Positions 1 to 6,834 of a stretch of DNA of 64,000 bases are shown piece after piece. Position numbers and translations under genes: made by a program. Position 1 is the first letter of the stretch; each line of letters opens with the position of its first letter. The notes under the pieces were generated by a model, which saw only the letters and a list, made by a program, of their open reading frames with translations, made no database searches and had not been told where the DNA came from. Source of the stretch: Rhizobium sp. BK313 (GTDB lineage: Bacteria; Pseudomonadota; Alphaproteobacteria; Rhizobiales; Rhizobiaceae). The stretch covers positions 124,001 to 188,000 of the forward strand of contig NZ_JACHZQ010000009.1 in assembly GCF_014193655.1 (NCBI RefSeq), written 5' to 3'.

Positions 1-866
1 TGTTGGGCCTGGCAGGCTTGCAGCCTGTGCATCATCTGCAGGATCAAATCTTTCGTCTGCTGATCTCGCCGTCGCTCAGCATCGAGCCGCTCACGTTCGA
101 TCCCGTTTTCCCGGAAAATGTGGATCGCTTCATTCATCTCGCCGATTTCGTCGCGCCGGCGATCGAGTGGGACCTCGACTTCATAATCCTGCTTTGCAAG
201 CCTGTTTACGATCCCGGTCATGCGCATAAGCGGTACGGCGACGCGGCGCTTCAGCACAAAATAGAGGACGCCCAGGAAAACCGCGGCGGTGAGAGCCAGC
301 AGCGTCTTTGCGGTGGAACTCCAAAAATCGCTGCTCGACTGCGCGTCGTTCATCGCAGTTTCCATACGCGCCGCAGTCGATTCCCGAAAGCGTGCAACCG
401 CGTCGAGGAGAGCCGTCTGAAGGCGCTCATGATCGGGCCCGAATAAGGTTTGCCGGGCACCCTGTTGATCTCCGCTGCGATAGGCCGCCACAGCCGCCTC
501 TTCGACTTTGTCCAAAGCTTCGGCATCGGCTTGGATTTCGTCGAGCGTTGCCAATTCGGAGGCAGACGCGCCAAGCGCGCGGACCTTCCCGATCGCGGTT
601 TCGCGCCGGCGTTCTTCTCCTTCCTTACCCTGGAAAGTTTGAAGATGCCGGTCTTCCCCCCTCATTACATAGAGACGCGCTTCGTCCGTCGTTTCTTCCG
701 CCCCAAGGGCAAGTTCCTCCCCCAGATCATCAAGAGCCAGATGCTCCTGAACCGTTATCCTCTCCTGAGTGGCGCTATATGCCGAAAGGATGAAGGCGGC
801 ACCCGACAAAACGGTCAGAAGCACCGTGATGCCATACGCCCAGTTTGTAATTGTGCTTATTCGCAT
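1..866 (-). CDS. HAMP-domain membrane sensor, N-terminal part (probable signalling enzyme, truncated by window)
   Basis: The reverse strand is open from an ATG at 866 to the window edge (288 codons), with an in-frame stop upstream of the ATG. It begins with an N-terminal membrane segment (about residues 8-30), then an acidic, charged extracytoplasmic helical domain rich in Glu and Arg (about 35-175), a second membrane segment (about 182-202), and a HAMP domain with the typical motif RRDEIGEMNEAIHIFREN (about 235-252). It continues into a coiled coil ending near MMHRLQACQ. This is a four-helix sensory module followed by HAMP. The sequence after HAMP resembles rhizobial HAMP-GAF-GGDEF proteins, so a diguanylate cyclase is likely, but the output domain lies outside the window and a chemoreceptor or kinase cannot be excluded. 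Confidence 0.8.
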   Translation of the reverse strand, partial: MRISTITNWAYGITVLLTVLSGAAFILSAYSATQERITVQEHLALDDLGEELALGAEETTDEARLYVMRGEDRHLQTFQGKEGEERRRETAIGKVRALGASASELATLDEIQADAEALDKVEEAAVAAYRSGDQQGARQTLFGPDHERLQTALLDAVARFRESTAARMETAMNDAQSSSDFWSSTAKTLLALTAAVFLGVLYFVLKRRVAVPLMRMTGIVNRLAKQDYEVEVPLDRRRDEIGEMNEAIHIFRENGIERERLDAERRRDQQTKDLILQMMHRLQACQAQ

Positions 867-1055
867 ATTCGGAAAATAGGCTTTCCTGATTTAGAGACAA
901 TTAACGGTTAGGAGCGGCTGAGGCCAGTCTCTCCATCAGCGCGTGGCCTCAGCCGAAAGCCTCGTTTCGCAGCAAGCCGGAATCGCAAACAGCGTCGGCC
1001 CGACGGCTAGAGCTGCCGGATTCTTCTCGGCCATGTCCACACACAATGCCATTCT

Positions 1056-1334
1056 TCAGGATGATTTGCCGACGGCCTCCGCATATTCGGCAAATGTCCT
1101 GGTTTTCCCTTGACCCGAGTCCTCATTGGCGAGGAGCAGCAGGCGGATGGGGAAGAGCATCGCCTTTTGGTTGGCTTCTGAAAGGCCGCGGGCTTCGCAG
1201 TTGACGCCGTGCTGTGCACGTTCCAAAGCCTGCTGCATCTCGCCACGAGAAACGATGCCGCTGTCGACAAGAAGGGCATTGATTGAAGCGATCGCGGTGA
1301 CGAGACCTTCGAGTTGGAGGTTGGCGGTGTTCAA
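1056..1334 (-). CDS. Small conserved hypothetical protein, TTG start
   Basis: A 92-residue, mostly helical soluble protein of unknown function with no recognised domain, signal peptide or membrane segment. The start is a TTG at 1334, preceded seven bases upstream by a strong AAGGAG ribosome site. That TTG overlaps the TGA of a 26-residue upstream ORF in a TTGA arrangement, so translation is probably coupled. The segment EGLVTAIASINALLVDSGIVS near the start resembles an N-terminal amphipathic helix. Similar small proteins occur in other rhizobia, as far as I recall, without assigned function. Confidence 0.6.
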   Translation of the reverse strand: MNTANLQLEGLVTAIASINALLVDSGIVSRGEMQQALERAQHGVNCEARGLSEANQKAMLFPIRLLLLANEDSGQGKTRTFAEYAEAVGKSS

Positions 1335-1411
1335 AGTTCGACTCCTTCGCCGATGATTTCCACTGTAGCGGCCGCGCCATTTGACGCGATAGCTGTGTTG
1401 GTGAATTGCAT
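1331..1411 (-). CDS. 26-residue leader-like small protein
   Basis: A short ORF from ATG at 1411 to TGA at 1331 encodes MQFTNTAIASNGAAATVEII and six further residues. A GGAGG ribosome site lies five bases before the ATG. Its stop codon overlaps the TTG start of the 92-residue gene, and the last codons of this ORF carry that gene's AAGGAG site. This arrangement is typical of translational coupling, so the peptide may be a genuine microprotein or a leader that controls the downstream gene. There is no homology evidence; the call rests on the ribosome site and the overlap. Confidence 0.45.
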   Translation of the reverse strand: MQFTNTAIASNGAAATVEIIGEGVEL

Positions 1412-1568
1412 GGTGTCCTCCGATGAAAGATGGCTATAAACGGCAGATTGTTCATGAAGTTCCCGGCGCCTGCCGTGGCGGCCGTTCGCCGGTTATCAAT
1501 GGTGTTGCCACGATGATGACCGATTTGCGTGGTGTTCCCTTCTCTTCGGGCAATGGGACCACTTACGT

Positions 1569-2093
1569 ATGGAATGGATCAATCGCTACATCGATCAGCC
1601 GCTGCTTGATGGCGCGGCCAATTGGCTTCGAACTTGGCATCTTTATTCCGGACAGCCCCCGGAGCGCCTCGAGCCGACCTGGCATCTCGCTGTGCTCTCG
1701 GTTCTTTTAATTGCCGCTCAATATTTTCTCCACGGCTCCGGGTTGCTGCTCAGCGCTTCGGCTCTCATCATGCTCGCGCTTCCTTCCGTATGGAAACTCC
1801 TTTTCTCAATGAGAAAGACAGATACATATGGCCGACGAGAATATACCGTACTCCGGACATATGCATTCACAAGACGGGAGACAGAATGGTCAGTAAGAAT
1901 GACCGTCTTGTTCGTGTCCGCCGGTCTTCCGTTCTTCGCCGGATCCGATGACTCGACGGGCGCGTATTACTTGTTCGGAGCAAGCATCTGGTTCGTACTG
2001 ACGGCGCCTGTCAAATTCTACCTTCAGGCAGCGGAACCGCCGGAACCCAATGAAGGCGATAGATCATTCCAACGTGCTGTCGAATTTGGATAG
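1569..2093 (+). CDS. Hypothetical integral membrane protein
   Basis: A 174-residue protein of unknown function. Hydrophobic segments at about residues 41-57, 58-76, 108-124 and 132-150 suggest four membrane spans, with a short charged cytoplasmic loop (RKTDTYGRREYTVLRTYAF) between the second and third. The N-terminus is amphipathic and the C-terminus acidic and hydrophilic. An ATG at 1575 is an alternative start; neither has a strong ribosome site. It stands alone, with no operon partner in the same direction within 150 bases. Confidence 0.5.
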   Translation: MEWINRYIDQPLLDGAANWLRTWHLYSGQPPERLEPTWHLAVLSVLLIAAQYFLHGSGLLLSASALIMLALPSVWKLLFSMRKTDTYGRREYTVLRTYAFTRRETEWSVRMTVLFVSAGLPFFAGSDDSTGAYYLFGASIWFVLTAPVKFYLQAAEPPEPNEGDRSFQRAVEFG

Positions 2094-2247
2094 CCTGCGA
2101 ATAGTTGCCGTCAAACCTGTTTATCGCCGGCATCCGTTGGCTCCGCTTGAAAGATCAATGCCATAGCCAGGTTGGCGCAGGCATGACGTCTGGGAACCAA
2201 TACCGATGAGCTCCGTTATCTCCCACATAGTTCGAAAGGAGACCACG

Positions 2248-2412
2248 ATGCTCTACTATGCTCTGGTGTTTTTTGTTGTGGCGCTGATTGCCGGTGTTCT
2301 CGGATTTGGGGGCATCGCGGGCGCTTCTGCTTCGATCGCGCAATTTCTGTTCTTCCTTTTCTTGGTCTTGTTCATCGTCTCGCTGGTAATGCGGGTCGTG
2401 CGGCGACCATAA
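2248..2412 (+). CDS. DUF1328 small membrane protein
   Basis: A 54-residue protein with two membrane-spanning stretches, starting MLYYALVFFVVALIAGVLGF and containing the Gly/Ala-rich turn GGIAGASASIAQ. This pattern and length match the DUF1328 (YtjA) family of small inner-membrane proteins. The start is the ATG at 2248, preceded by AAGGAG; an in-frame upstream ATG at 2206 lacks such a site and would add residues absent from the family. Function is unknown; such genes are often stress-induced and occur near CsbD genes, as here. Confidence 0.85.
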   Translation: MLYYALVFFVVALIAGVLGFGGIAGASASIAQFLFFLFLVLFIVSLVMRVVRRP

Positions 2413-3028
2413 AAGTAGGAATGAAGTAGCGTCTCTAACAACGACCCGGCTAAGGGACTGCAGTCCCGCCATGAAATCATTGTGCAACGTTCAGTTCTTT
2501 AGCCGGGTTTTCCCAAATGTGCTGGAACTTTCCCACCTCCTACCGGTCTTGAAGGCGGGCGGCAGGGGCGCGCCATCACGTCCCATGAACCAAGCAGCGA
2601 CGCCTGACCTGCCGCTTGCGTGCCCAGCTTTGCGGCGGGCCCAAAGAATAGCGGACACGAAGTCCTAGACTTTCCGATGATCGCTTCGGACGGCAGAAGG
2701 CTCCCTCTCAGACAAAAAAAGCCCTATCCGGTGATGGATAGGGCGAATGATAATCCAGCTGTCGGGCGCGGGCACGTCCGACGGTTGATTTAGAACATAT
2801 TATTATGACAACTTCTATACGTCGTTTGACTTACCTGATTGGATGGAAGCATCCTGACGGCAGATTTTCGCAAGTCCATCTGGCCTGTTATCGACGCCGT
2901 CGATGCGCTTCCCCTCGCCTCGTCATCAGACGCAACTTTTCGCCATTCGCGGCAGTTTTCTTTTCCGAACAAAGCTAGCCAAGCTGCGTTATCTCTTTAT
3001 GAGCAACCGAGATAACGAGGAGAAAATC
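2413..3028. other. Intergenic region without a convincing protein gene
   Basis: No ORF here has both a ribosome site and a plausible protein composition. The region contains one strong hairpin at 2721-2744 oriented as a minus-strand terminator, and the stretch 2745-2900 upstream of it on that strand could encode a small RNA. The last 100 bases should contain the promoter of the CsbD gene. Confidence 0.6.
2714..2744 (-). terminator. Rho-independent terminator for a minus-strand transcript
   Basis: Nine-pair stem GCCCTATCC/GGATAGGGC (2721-2744) with a six-base loop. Read on the minus strand it is followed by seven T residues (2714-2720). No minus-strand protein gene ends here, so the transcript it terminates is unknown, possibly a small RNA. 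Confidence 0.75.
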
Positions 3029-3235
3029 ATGGATTGGAACAGAGTTGAAGGAAATTGGAAGCAGTTGAAAGGAAAGGTAAAAGAGCAGTGGGGCAAGCTC
3101 ACCGATGACGACCTTGATCAGATCGACGGTCGCCTAGACCAGCTCGAGGGCAAGATTCAGGAACGCTATGGTTTGGAAAGAGACCGTGCGCGGCGTGACA
3201 TTGATGACTGGTACGGTCGACAGACTTGGCACTAA
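3029..3235 (+). CDS. CsbD-family stress protein
   Basis: A 68-residue hydrophilic protein beginning MDWNRVEGNWKQLKGKVKEQ, the hallmark of the CsbD family, followed by GKLTDDDLDQIDGRLDQLEG. Members are small, highly charged and abundant in stationary phase or osmotic stress; their molecular role is unknown. The ATG at 3029 is preceded by an AGGAGAAAATC ribosome site. The C-terminus, including the stop codon, lies in a perfect 16-bp tandem duplication, and a strong terminator follows 35 bases after the stop. Confidence 0.92.
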   Translation: MDWNRVEGNWKQLKGKVKEQWGKLTDDDLDQIDGRLDQLEGKIQERYGLERDRARRDIDDWYGRQTWH

Positions 3236-3251
3236 ACAGACTTGGCACTAA
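3220..3251 (+). repeat. Perfect 16-bp tandem duplication across the csbD stop codon
   Basis: The unit acagacttggcactaa occurs twice head to tail (3220-3235 and 3236-3251). The first copy contains the last codons and stop of the CsbD gene; the second repeats the stop downstream. It looks like a recent slippage or duplication event. Confidence 0.95.
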
Positions 3252-3270
3252 CAAGTCGCGTTACCCCAAT

Positions 3271-3297
3271 TGCCCCGCTCCGGCGGGGCATTTTTTT
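3271..3297 (+). terminator. Rho-independent terminator of the CsbD gene
   Basis: Eight-pair stem TGCCCCGC/GCGGGGCA with a four-base TCCG loop, followed by seven T residues. Confidence 0.93.
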
Positions 3298-3418
3298 CGA
3301 TTCCTGGCGCTCGCTTCCAAGCCCCGCGATAACACTTCTGTGATACTCACGATGGCCAGGTTGACTCGCAATATGCGCGTCCTAAGCTTCACTTCGGAAA
3401 TATTATTGAGGTGTCGCC

Positions 3419-3637
3419 ATGACTTATTTCGAGGAGACGCGAAGAATAGCGTGCGAAAATGACGCCGGGCGCCGCATCGTCATTATCGAACAATTAAAAT
3501 GGCCCAAGTTTACCTTCTCGGATCGGCCGGGCGGTCCCGTGTTCGACTACATGACGGAAGACGGTCAGATCGCCAACAAGCTGGACGACGAGAATTTCCT
3601 TTTGCTTCTCACAGACGAAGTTTTCCATCGGGCATAG
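3419..3637 (+). CDS. Small conserved hypothetical protein
   Basis: A 72-residue soluble acidic protein without recognisable domain. The first half (VIIEQLKWPKFTFSDRPG) looks like beta strands and the second half is acidic. The start at 3419 has a GAGGTG ribosome-like site ten bases upstream. Codon use resembles neighbouring genes. Function is unknown. Confidence 0.55.
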   Translation: MTYFEETRRIACENDAGRRIVIIEQLKWPKFTFSDRPGGPVFDYMTEDGQIANKLDDENFLLLLTDEVFHRA

Positions 3638-3746
3638 CGGAATAGGCAAGACGCTGCAGCGAAGTCGCAAGCTTCGCACATCCCTCATACAAGATACTCC
3701 TAATGCGCCGTCTAAATCGGTGCGAATAAAGAAGGGGGATATAGTG

Positions 3747-3869
3747 ATGGGCTACGACTGGGATGGCGTGAAATCACGCCGCATGCGGGTATTGAAGCTT
3801 GGTATATCGCTGTTCATCTTTGCCATGACCCTGGTGGGACCGACAATGTTTTTCCTGCATTTTCGCTGA
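3747..3869 (+). CDS. 40-residue single-span membrane protein
   Basis: A short ORF with an AAGGGGGAT ribosome site upstream of ATG 3747 encodes MGYDWDGVKSRRMRVLKLGI followed by a hydrophobic segment (about residues 18-37) and a C-terminal FLHFR. A positively charged stretch precedes one membrane span, giving an inside-out topology. The strong ribosome site and clean topology support a real small membrane protein. Function is unknown. Confidence 0.5.
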   Translation: MGYDWDGVKSRRMRVLKLGISLFIFAMTLVGPTMFFLHFR

Positions 3870-4012
3870 GGTTGCCGCTTCCACCTGAATGGCCGACCCA
3901 AATCGACACGTTGCTTCGGTCGATATTGCTATTTTTGTTAGCCATCCCGAGAATGGGTCGACGAAGACGCCGACCCAATGACATTTGATGTCCCGACGCC
4001 TACATCAGGGGT

Positions 4013-4276
4013 TTAGGTGTGAGGGAGAACGAGCAGGTTCTCTCTGCCGTTCCTCATCGCGATACGCGCTTTCTCGCGAACAAGCCCTCCTAGGTCGATA
4101 TCCGGGTCACGCTCCGGATCCAGACCATCCCAGTCCAGTGCCACCTGCAACAGCGCCATATTCGTCAGGTGGACAAGGTTGCGAAGCTGTAGCGCTTCGG
4201 CTGCCTCCTTCGCTGTGGAAATCAGCCGGAACATTCTGACAAATTCACGCACTCTCAGACTATCGTCGTCGGGCAT
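4013..4276 (-). CDS. cinS: CinS-like small regulator downstream of the AHL synthase
   Basis: An 87-residue helical soluble protein encoded 37 bases after the AHL synthase, with a strong AGGAGG site before its ATG, so it is almost certainly cotranscribed. In Rhizobium leguminosarum and R. etli a small protein, CinS, is encoded in this position after cinI. It acts as an anti-repressor of PraR and so activates other quorum systems. Length, position and helical, charged composition fit CinS. The name rests on context and general resemblance rather than an alignment, so it is tentative. Confidence 0.6.
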   Translation of the reverse strand: MPDDDSLRVREFVRMFRLISTAKEAAEALQLRNLVHLTNMALLQVALDWDGLDPERDPDIDLGGLVREKARIAMRNGRENLLVLPHT

Positions 4277-4313
4277 GGGCGCCTCCTAATTCCAGACACG
4301 AAGGTCAGGTTTC

Positions 4314-4979
4314 TCATGCCGCCATCTCCAACAGTCGGGTCGCAACGGATCGTATGGGTTTGGGCCGAACATAGAGCGGAGCCGACACGTCGAGCATGTG
4401 CCGCATGTTCGCGAGGACGCGCTGCGAGACCTCGAATGCACCACAGCAAACAGGATATCTCCCATATCCGTCGCAACGGCCAAGTTCATCGACTTCGGCA
4501 CCTGCCCGCTTGTACACTCGCTTGAGATAGGGTTCGTAGTTGGAAATCATGGTGTGAATGCCGTGATCGAGTGCGCATTCACAAAGTGCGAGCAACAACA
4601 GACTGAATGCCCGGCCAGCATCGATATCGGGAAAATCACTTGCGATGGCAGCTTCATCGATACACATGCGCGTCCCTTCCCAGATCCCCGGGGCAACGAG
4701 GTCAGTTGCTGCTGGAAACGTTTCTCTGAAGACGTCGTAGAGAAGCGTCGGCCCTGTCGTGGGCATTAGCCGTATCCCGCCATAGAACCGCATCCGGCGC
4801 TCGTCGCACCAAACAAGATAGGCAGGGCCGAGCGCGTCATAGCTATCGCGTTCGTAGGGTCCGATGACGGTTACGTCCCAGCCGAGCGTATCCGCAAAGA
4901 TCGTCTTGCGAAGGCGGAACATCTGATCGAGGATGCTCGCATATTTATGATATTCATGTGCTTGAATAACTATGAACAT
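4314..4979 (-). CDS. cinI: Acyl-homoserine lactone synthase (CinI-like)
   Basis: A LuxI-family enzyme that makes N-acyl-homoserine lactones from acyl-ACP and S-adenosylmethionine. The conserved core is visible: MFRLRKTIFADTLGW (invariant Arg, Phe and Trp), ERDSYDALGPAYLVW (the Asp pair) and GGIRLMPTTGPTLL (invariant Arg). The 221-residue length from the ATG at 4979 matches CinI, whose N-terminus is also MF(I/V)xIQAHEY. A GGAGG site six bases upstream supports this start over an upstream in-frame ATG at 5048. The relatives make 3-hydroxy-tetradecenoyl-type signals; the product here cannot be deduced. A lux-box-like palindrome lies 76-91 bases upstream. Confidence 0.92.
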   Translation of the reverse strand: MFIVIQAHEYHKYASILDQMFRLRKTIFADTLGWDVTVIGPYERDSYDALGPAYLVWCDERRMRFYGGIRLMPTTGPTLLYDVFRETFPAATDLVAPGIWEGTRMCIDEAAIASDFPDIDAGRAFSLLLLALCECALDHGIHTMISNYEPYLKRVYKRAGAEVDELGRCDGYGRYPVCCGAFEVSQRVLANMRHMLDVSAPLYVRPKPIRSVATRLLEMAA

Positions 4980-5054
4980 TTTCGCCTCCAACAGTTTCTG
5001 TCGCAAGGCAAGGATGAGCCGGAAAACCGTGATCGCAAATTCCCGCAAATGGAG

Positions 5055-5070
5055 CCCCTCATTTGAGGGG
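5055..5070. promoter_or_regulatory. Candidate CinR-type binding site upstream of cinI
   Basis: A 16-bp near-palindrome cccctcatttgagggg (seven-base arms, two-base centre) lies 76-91 bases before the cinI ATG and overlaps the luxR stop codon. A matching element lies upstream of luxR at 5865-5880. Position and symmetry fit a lux-box operator. Binding is inferred. Confidence 0.6.
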
Positions 5071-5802
5071 ATATGTCAGGGGAGTGATGATACGGAGCTG
5101 CACGGCCTTCGTTGTAGCAGCCGAGAGGGTGGCGCAACCCAGCTTGAACCGCGCCGTCTTTAGATAATCCCGCGTCGTATGTTCGGAGATGTCGAGGATC
5201 AGCGCGATGTCCTTATAGTCCTTGCCAAGTGCTGTCCAGTGCAGGCACTCGATTTCCCTTGGGCTCAAGGATGGTACTGGATCATGCTCGCCATAAAGTT
5301 CCAGCACAGCTTTGCCGTGGATGAGATGCGCGAGTTCTGTCCATTCCTCTCGGCAACTTGTGACCAACTCTTGCCAACTATCAACCGGCAAACCAGAGTT
5401 GATTGAAAGCAACGACCGACGTCTAGCCTTGTCAGCGACGGGAATGGAATAACCATTGCCGCCGAGACCATGTTTCTGAGCGTCGACCAATAGCGCATAG
5501 GCCTCCGGCGTAGGTTCCACCTCGCTCCAGTCGAACGGAAGTTGACGAAGAAAGCCTTCCCTAACAACGGGATCAATCTTGACGTAGCCATTGAGAAGAT
5601 ATCGAGAGACCCAGGCATCAGGATAGGTGGTGCGAACAAATGGCGCGTCGATCGTATCCATGATGGTCTGCGCGAGATGGTAAGTCACGTAGTCGACATC
5701 GTATGCCGCCTGCAGAGACCGAATGGCGGCGTCGACTTTGGACGCCGTTTTGATCTCGTTGAAGACGTGCTCGAATCTTGGGTTGTCGGAAGTTCCCCGC
5801 AT
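5059..5802 (-). CDS. cinR: LuxR-family quorum-sensing regulator (CinR-like)
   Basis: A 247-residue LuxR-type regulator with an N-terminal autoinducer-binding domain and a C-terminal LuxR helix-turn-helix (LSPREIECLHWTALGKDYKD and following residues, about 180-240). The autoinducer domain has the typical aromatic/Asp residues (YVTYHLAQ, YPDAWVSRYLLNGYVKIDPV, FDWSEV). It lies directly upstream of the synthase in the same direction, 79 bases apart, the cinR-cinI order. The stop codon lies within the putative operator of cinI. It most likely binds the AHL made by its neighbour and activates cinI. The ATG at 5802 has only a weak ribosome site. Confidence 0.9.
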   Translation of the reverse strand: MRGTSDNPRFEHVFNEIKTASKVDAAIRSLQAAYDVDYVTYHLAQTIMDTIDAPFVRTTYPDAWVSRYLLNGYVKIDPVVREGFLRQLPFDWSEVEPTPEAYALLVDAQKHGLGGNGYSIPVADKARRRSLLSINSGLPVDSWQELVTSCREEWTELAHLIHGKAVLELYGEHDPVPSLSPREIECLHWTALGKDYKDIALILDISEHTTRDYLKTARFKLGCATLSAATTKAVQLRIITPLTYPLK

Positions 5803-5864
5803 GACTCATGACCCAGCTGCGCCACCATCCTACCGCGAGATTGGTTCCACAAACAAGGGGATCT

Positions 5865-5880
5865 CCCCACATATGAGGGG
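5865..5880. promoter_or_regulatory. Candidate quorum operator upstream of luxR and a divergent small gene
   Basis: The near-palindrome ccccacatatgagggg matches the element before cinI at 13 of 16 positions and lies 63-78 bases before the luxR ATG. It is also 49 bases before the divergent gene starting at 5929, so it could serve both directions. Confidence 0.5.
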
Positions 5881-5928
5881 AATGACGTCTGCAAAGGTGG
5901 TCCGCTATCCTGATGTCAGGAGAGCGAT

Positions 5929-6138
5929 ATGGGCCAAGCGGACGAAGCCGAGCAGGCGGTGGGCCACGCCGCCAATGGACTAAAAACGAGCTGGCACGAT
6001 ATGGCCGGCTCGGAAGCGTTGATACGGGCACTGATCGCCGAACGAAGCCAACGAACAAACGAGGCTCTGTTCTGGATTCGGGTCTATCGTGCTCTGTCCT
6101 CCGAGGCCATCGACACAATCCCCCCTTTTTTACGATGA
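5929..6138 (+). CDS. Small hypothetical protein divergent from cinR
   Basis: A 69-residue helical soluble protein starting MGQADEAEQAVGHAANGLKT. The ATG at 5929 has a well-placed AGGAGAG ribosome site. No domain is recognised. It is transcribed away from cinR and shares the intergenic palindrome, so it may be quorum-controlled. Its composition is protein-like and unlike the surrounding shadow frames. Confidence 0.5.
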   Translation: MGQADEAEQAVGHAANGLKTSWHDMAGSEALIRALIAERSQRTNEALFWIRVYRALSSEAIDTIPPFLR

Positions 6139-6834
6139 AAGCTGCCAGGGCTCCGGACATGACTTGCAAGCCGAGCGGCACCGCCCGCGACACGACGCGC
6201 AGCGCGACCTTCAGGAAACATGCTGGCGGCCCGCCGTGAGTTCGCCCCCTTCCCGTCAAGTCGCTTGGTCGCTTTCAACCGATCCTGAACGTTAAGTCAC
6301 ACGGTTGCTGCCTGCGAGGCTCAAGCGCCGGCAAATTTGGCGTTGCTGTTGACGTCCTGCACGATAGTCGGTTCCCGCTGTGCATCTCTAACCCTCAAAT
6401 GTCGGGGGGCACGAGACCTCACGGATGCATCTTCGGCCACTCGCTGGCGAACCAATCCCATCACACGGAAATTGAGGCGAGTTTGCTCGACCTGCAGCAA
6501 AAAGGCCGAATAGCCTTTTCTCGGAAAAAATGCATGAAAACGCATAATAATCAAATTATTAGCAAAGTGCGCCCAAAAGTGTAGAGAGGTATTCTCGTTT
6601 GACACGGCAGAAGGACTGAATTCTGTGCGACTTTCACGACGCAAAACAAAGTGTCACAAATTATGTGATCTTGTTAGTTTACGCTGTTATGAATTTTGGT
6701 GGGATGCTATGAGCCTTCCATGAAGTTTTCGGGACGTTCCTGCGACCTCAGAGCCACGCTCCGATGCAACCGAAATGACATCCCGACAGTATCAAATGAT
6801 CGCAATCGCTCGCAATGGCAAAGGGAGAGCTTGA
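6139..6834. other. Gene-free region upstream of the aldolase, with two inverted repeats
   Basis: No convincing ORF on either strand. The second half is AT-rich and holds two symmetric sites: TAATAAT-CAA-ATTATTA at 6545-6561, and TCACA-AATTA-TGTGA at 6654-6668. The motif TGTTATG at 6685-6691 recurs at other promoters of the erythritol island. A GGGAG ribosome site precedes the aldolase start. Confidence 0.5.
6654..6668. promoter_or_regulatory. Candidate operator upstream of the aldolase gene
   Basis: Perfect five-base inverted repeat TCACA/TGTGA separated by AATTA, about 170 bases before the start codon at 6835. Its binding protein is unknown. Confidence 0.35.

Noticed and set aside
2471..2668. 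65-residue plus-strand frame
   Set aside because: No ribosome site and no protein-like pattern.
5618..6259. 213-residue minus-strand frame
   Set aside because: Overlaps cinR in another frame and has a very Arg/Pro-rich composition.
6321..6644. 107-residue minus-strand frame before the aldolase gene
   Set aside because: No ribosome site, mixed composition, and it runs over AT-rich symmetric regulatory DNA.
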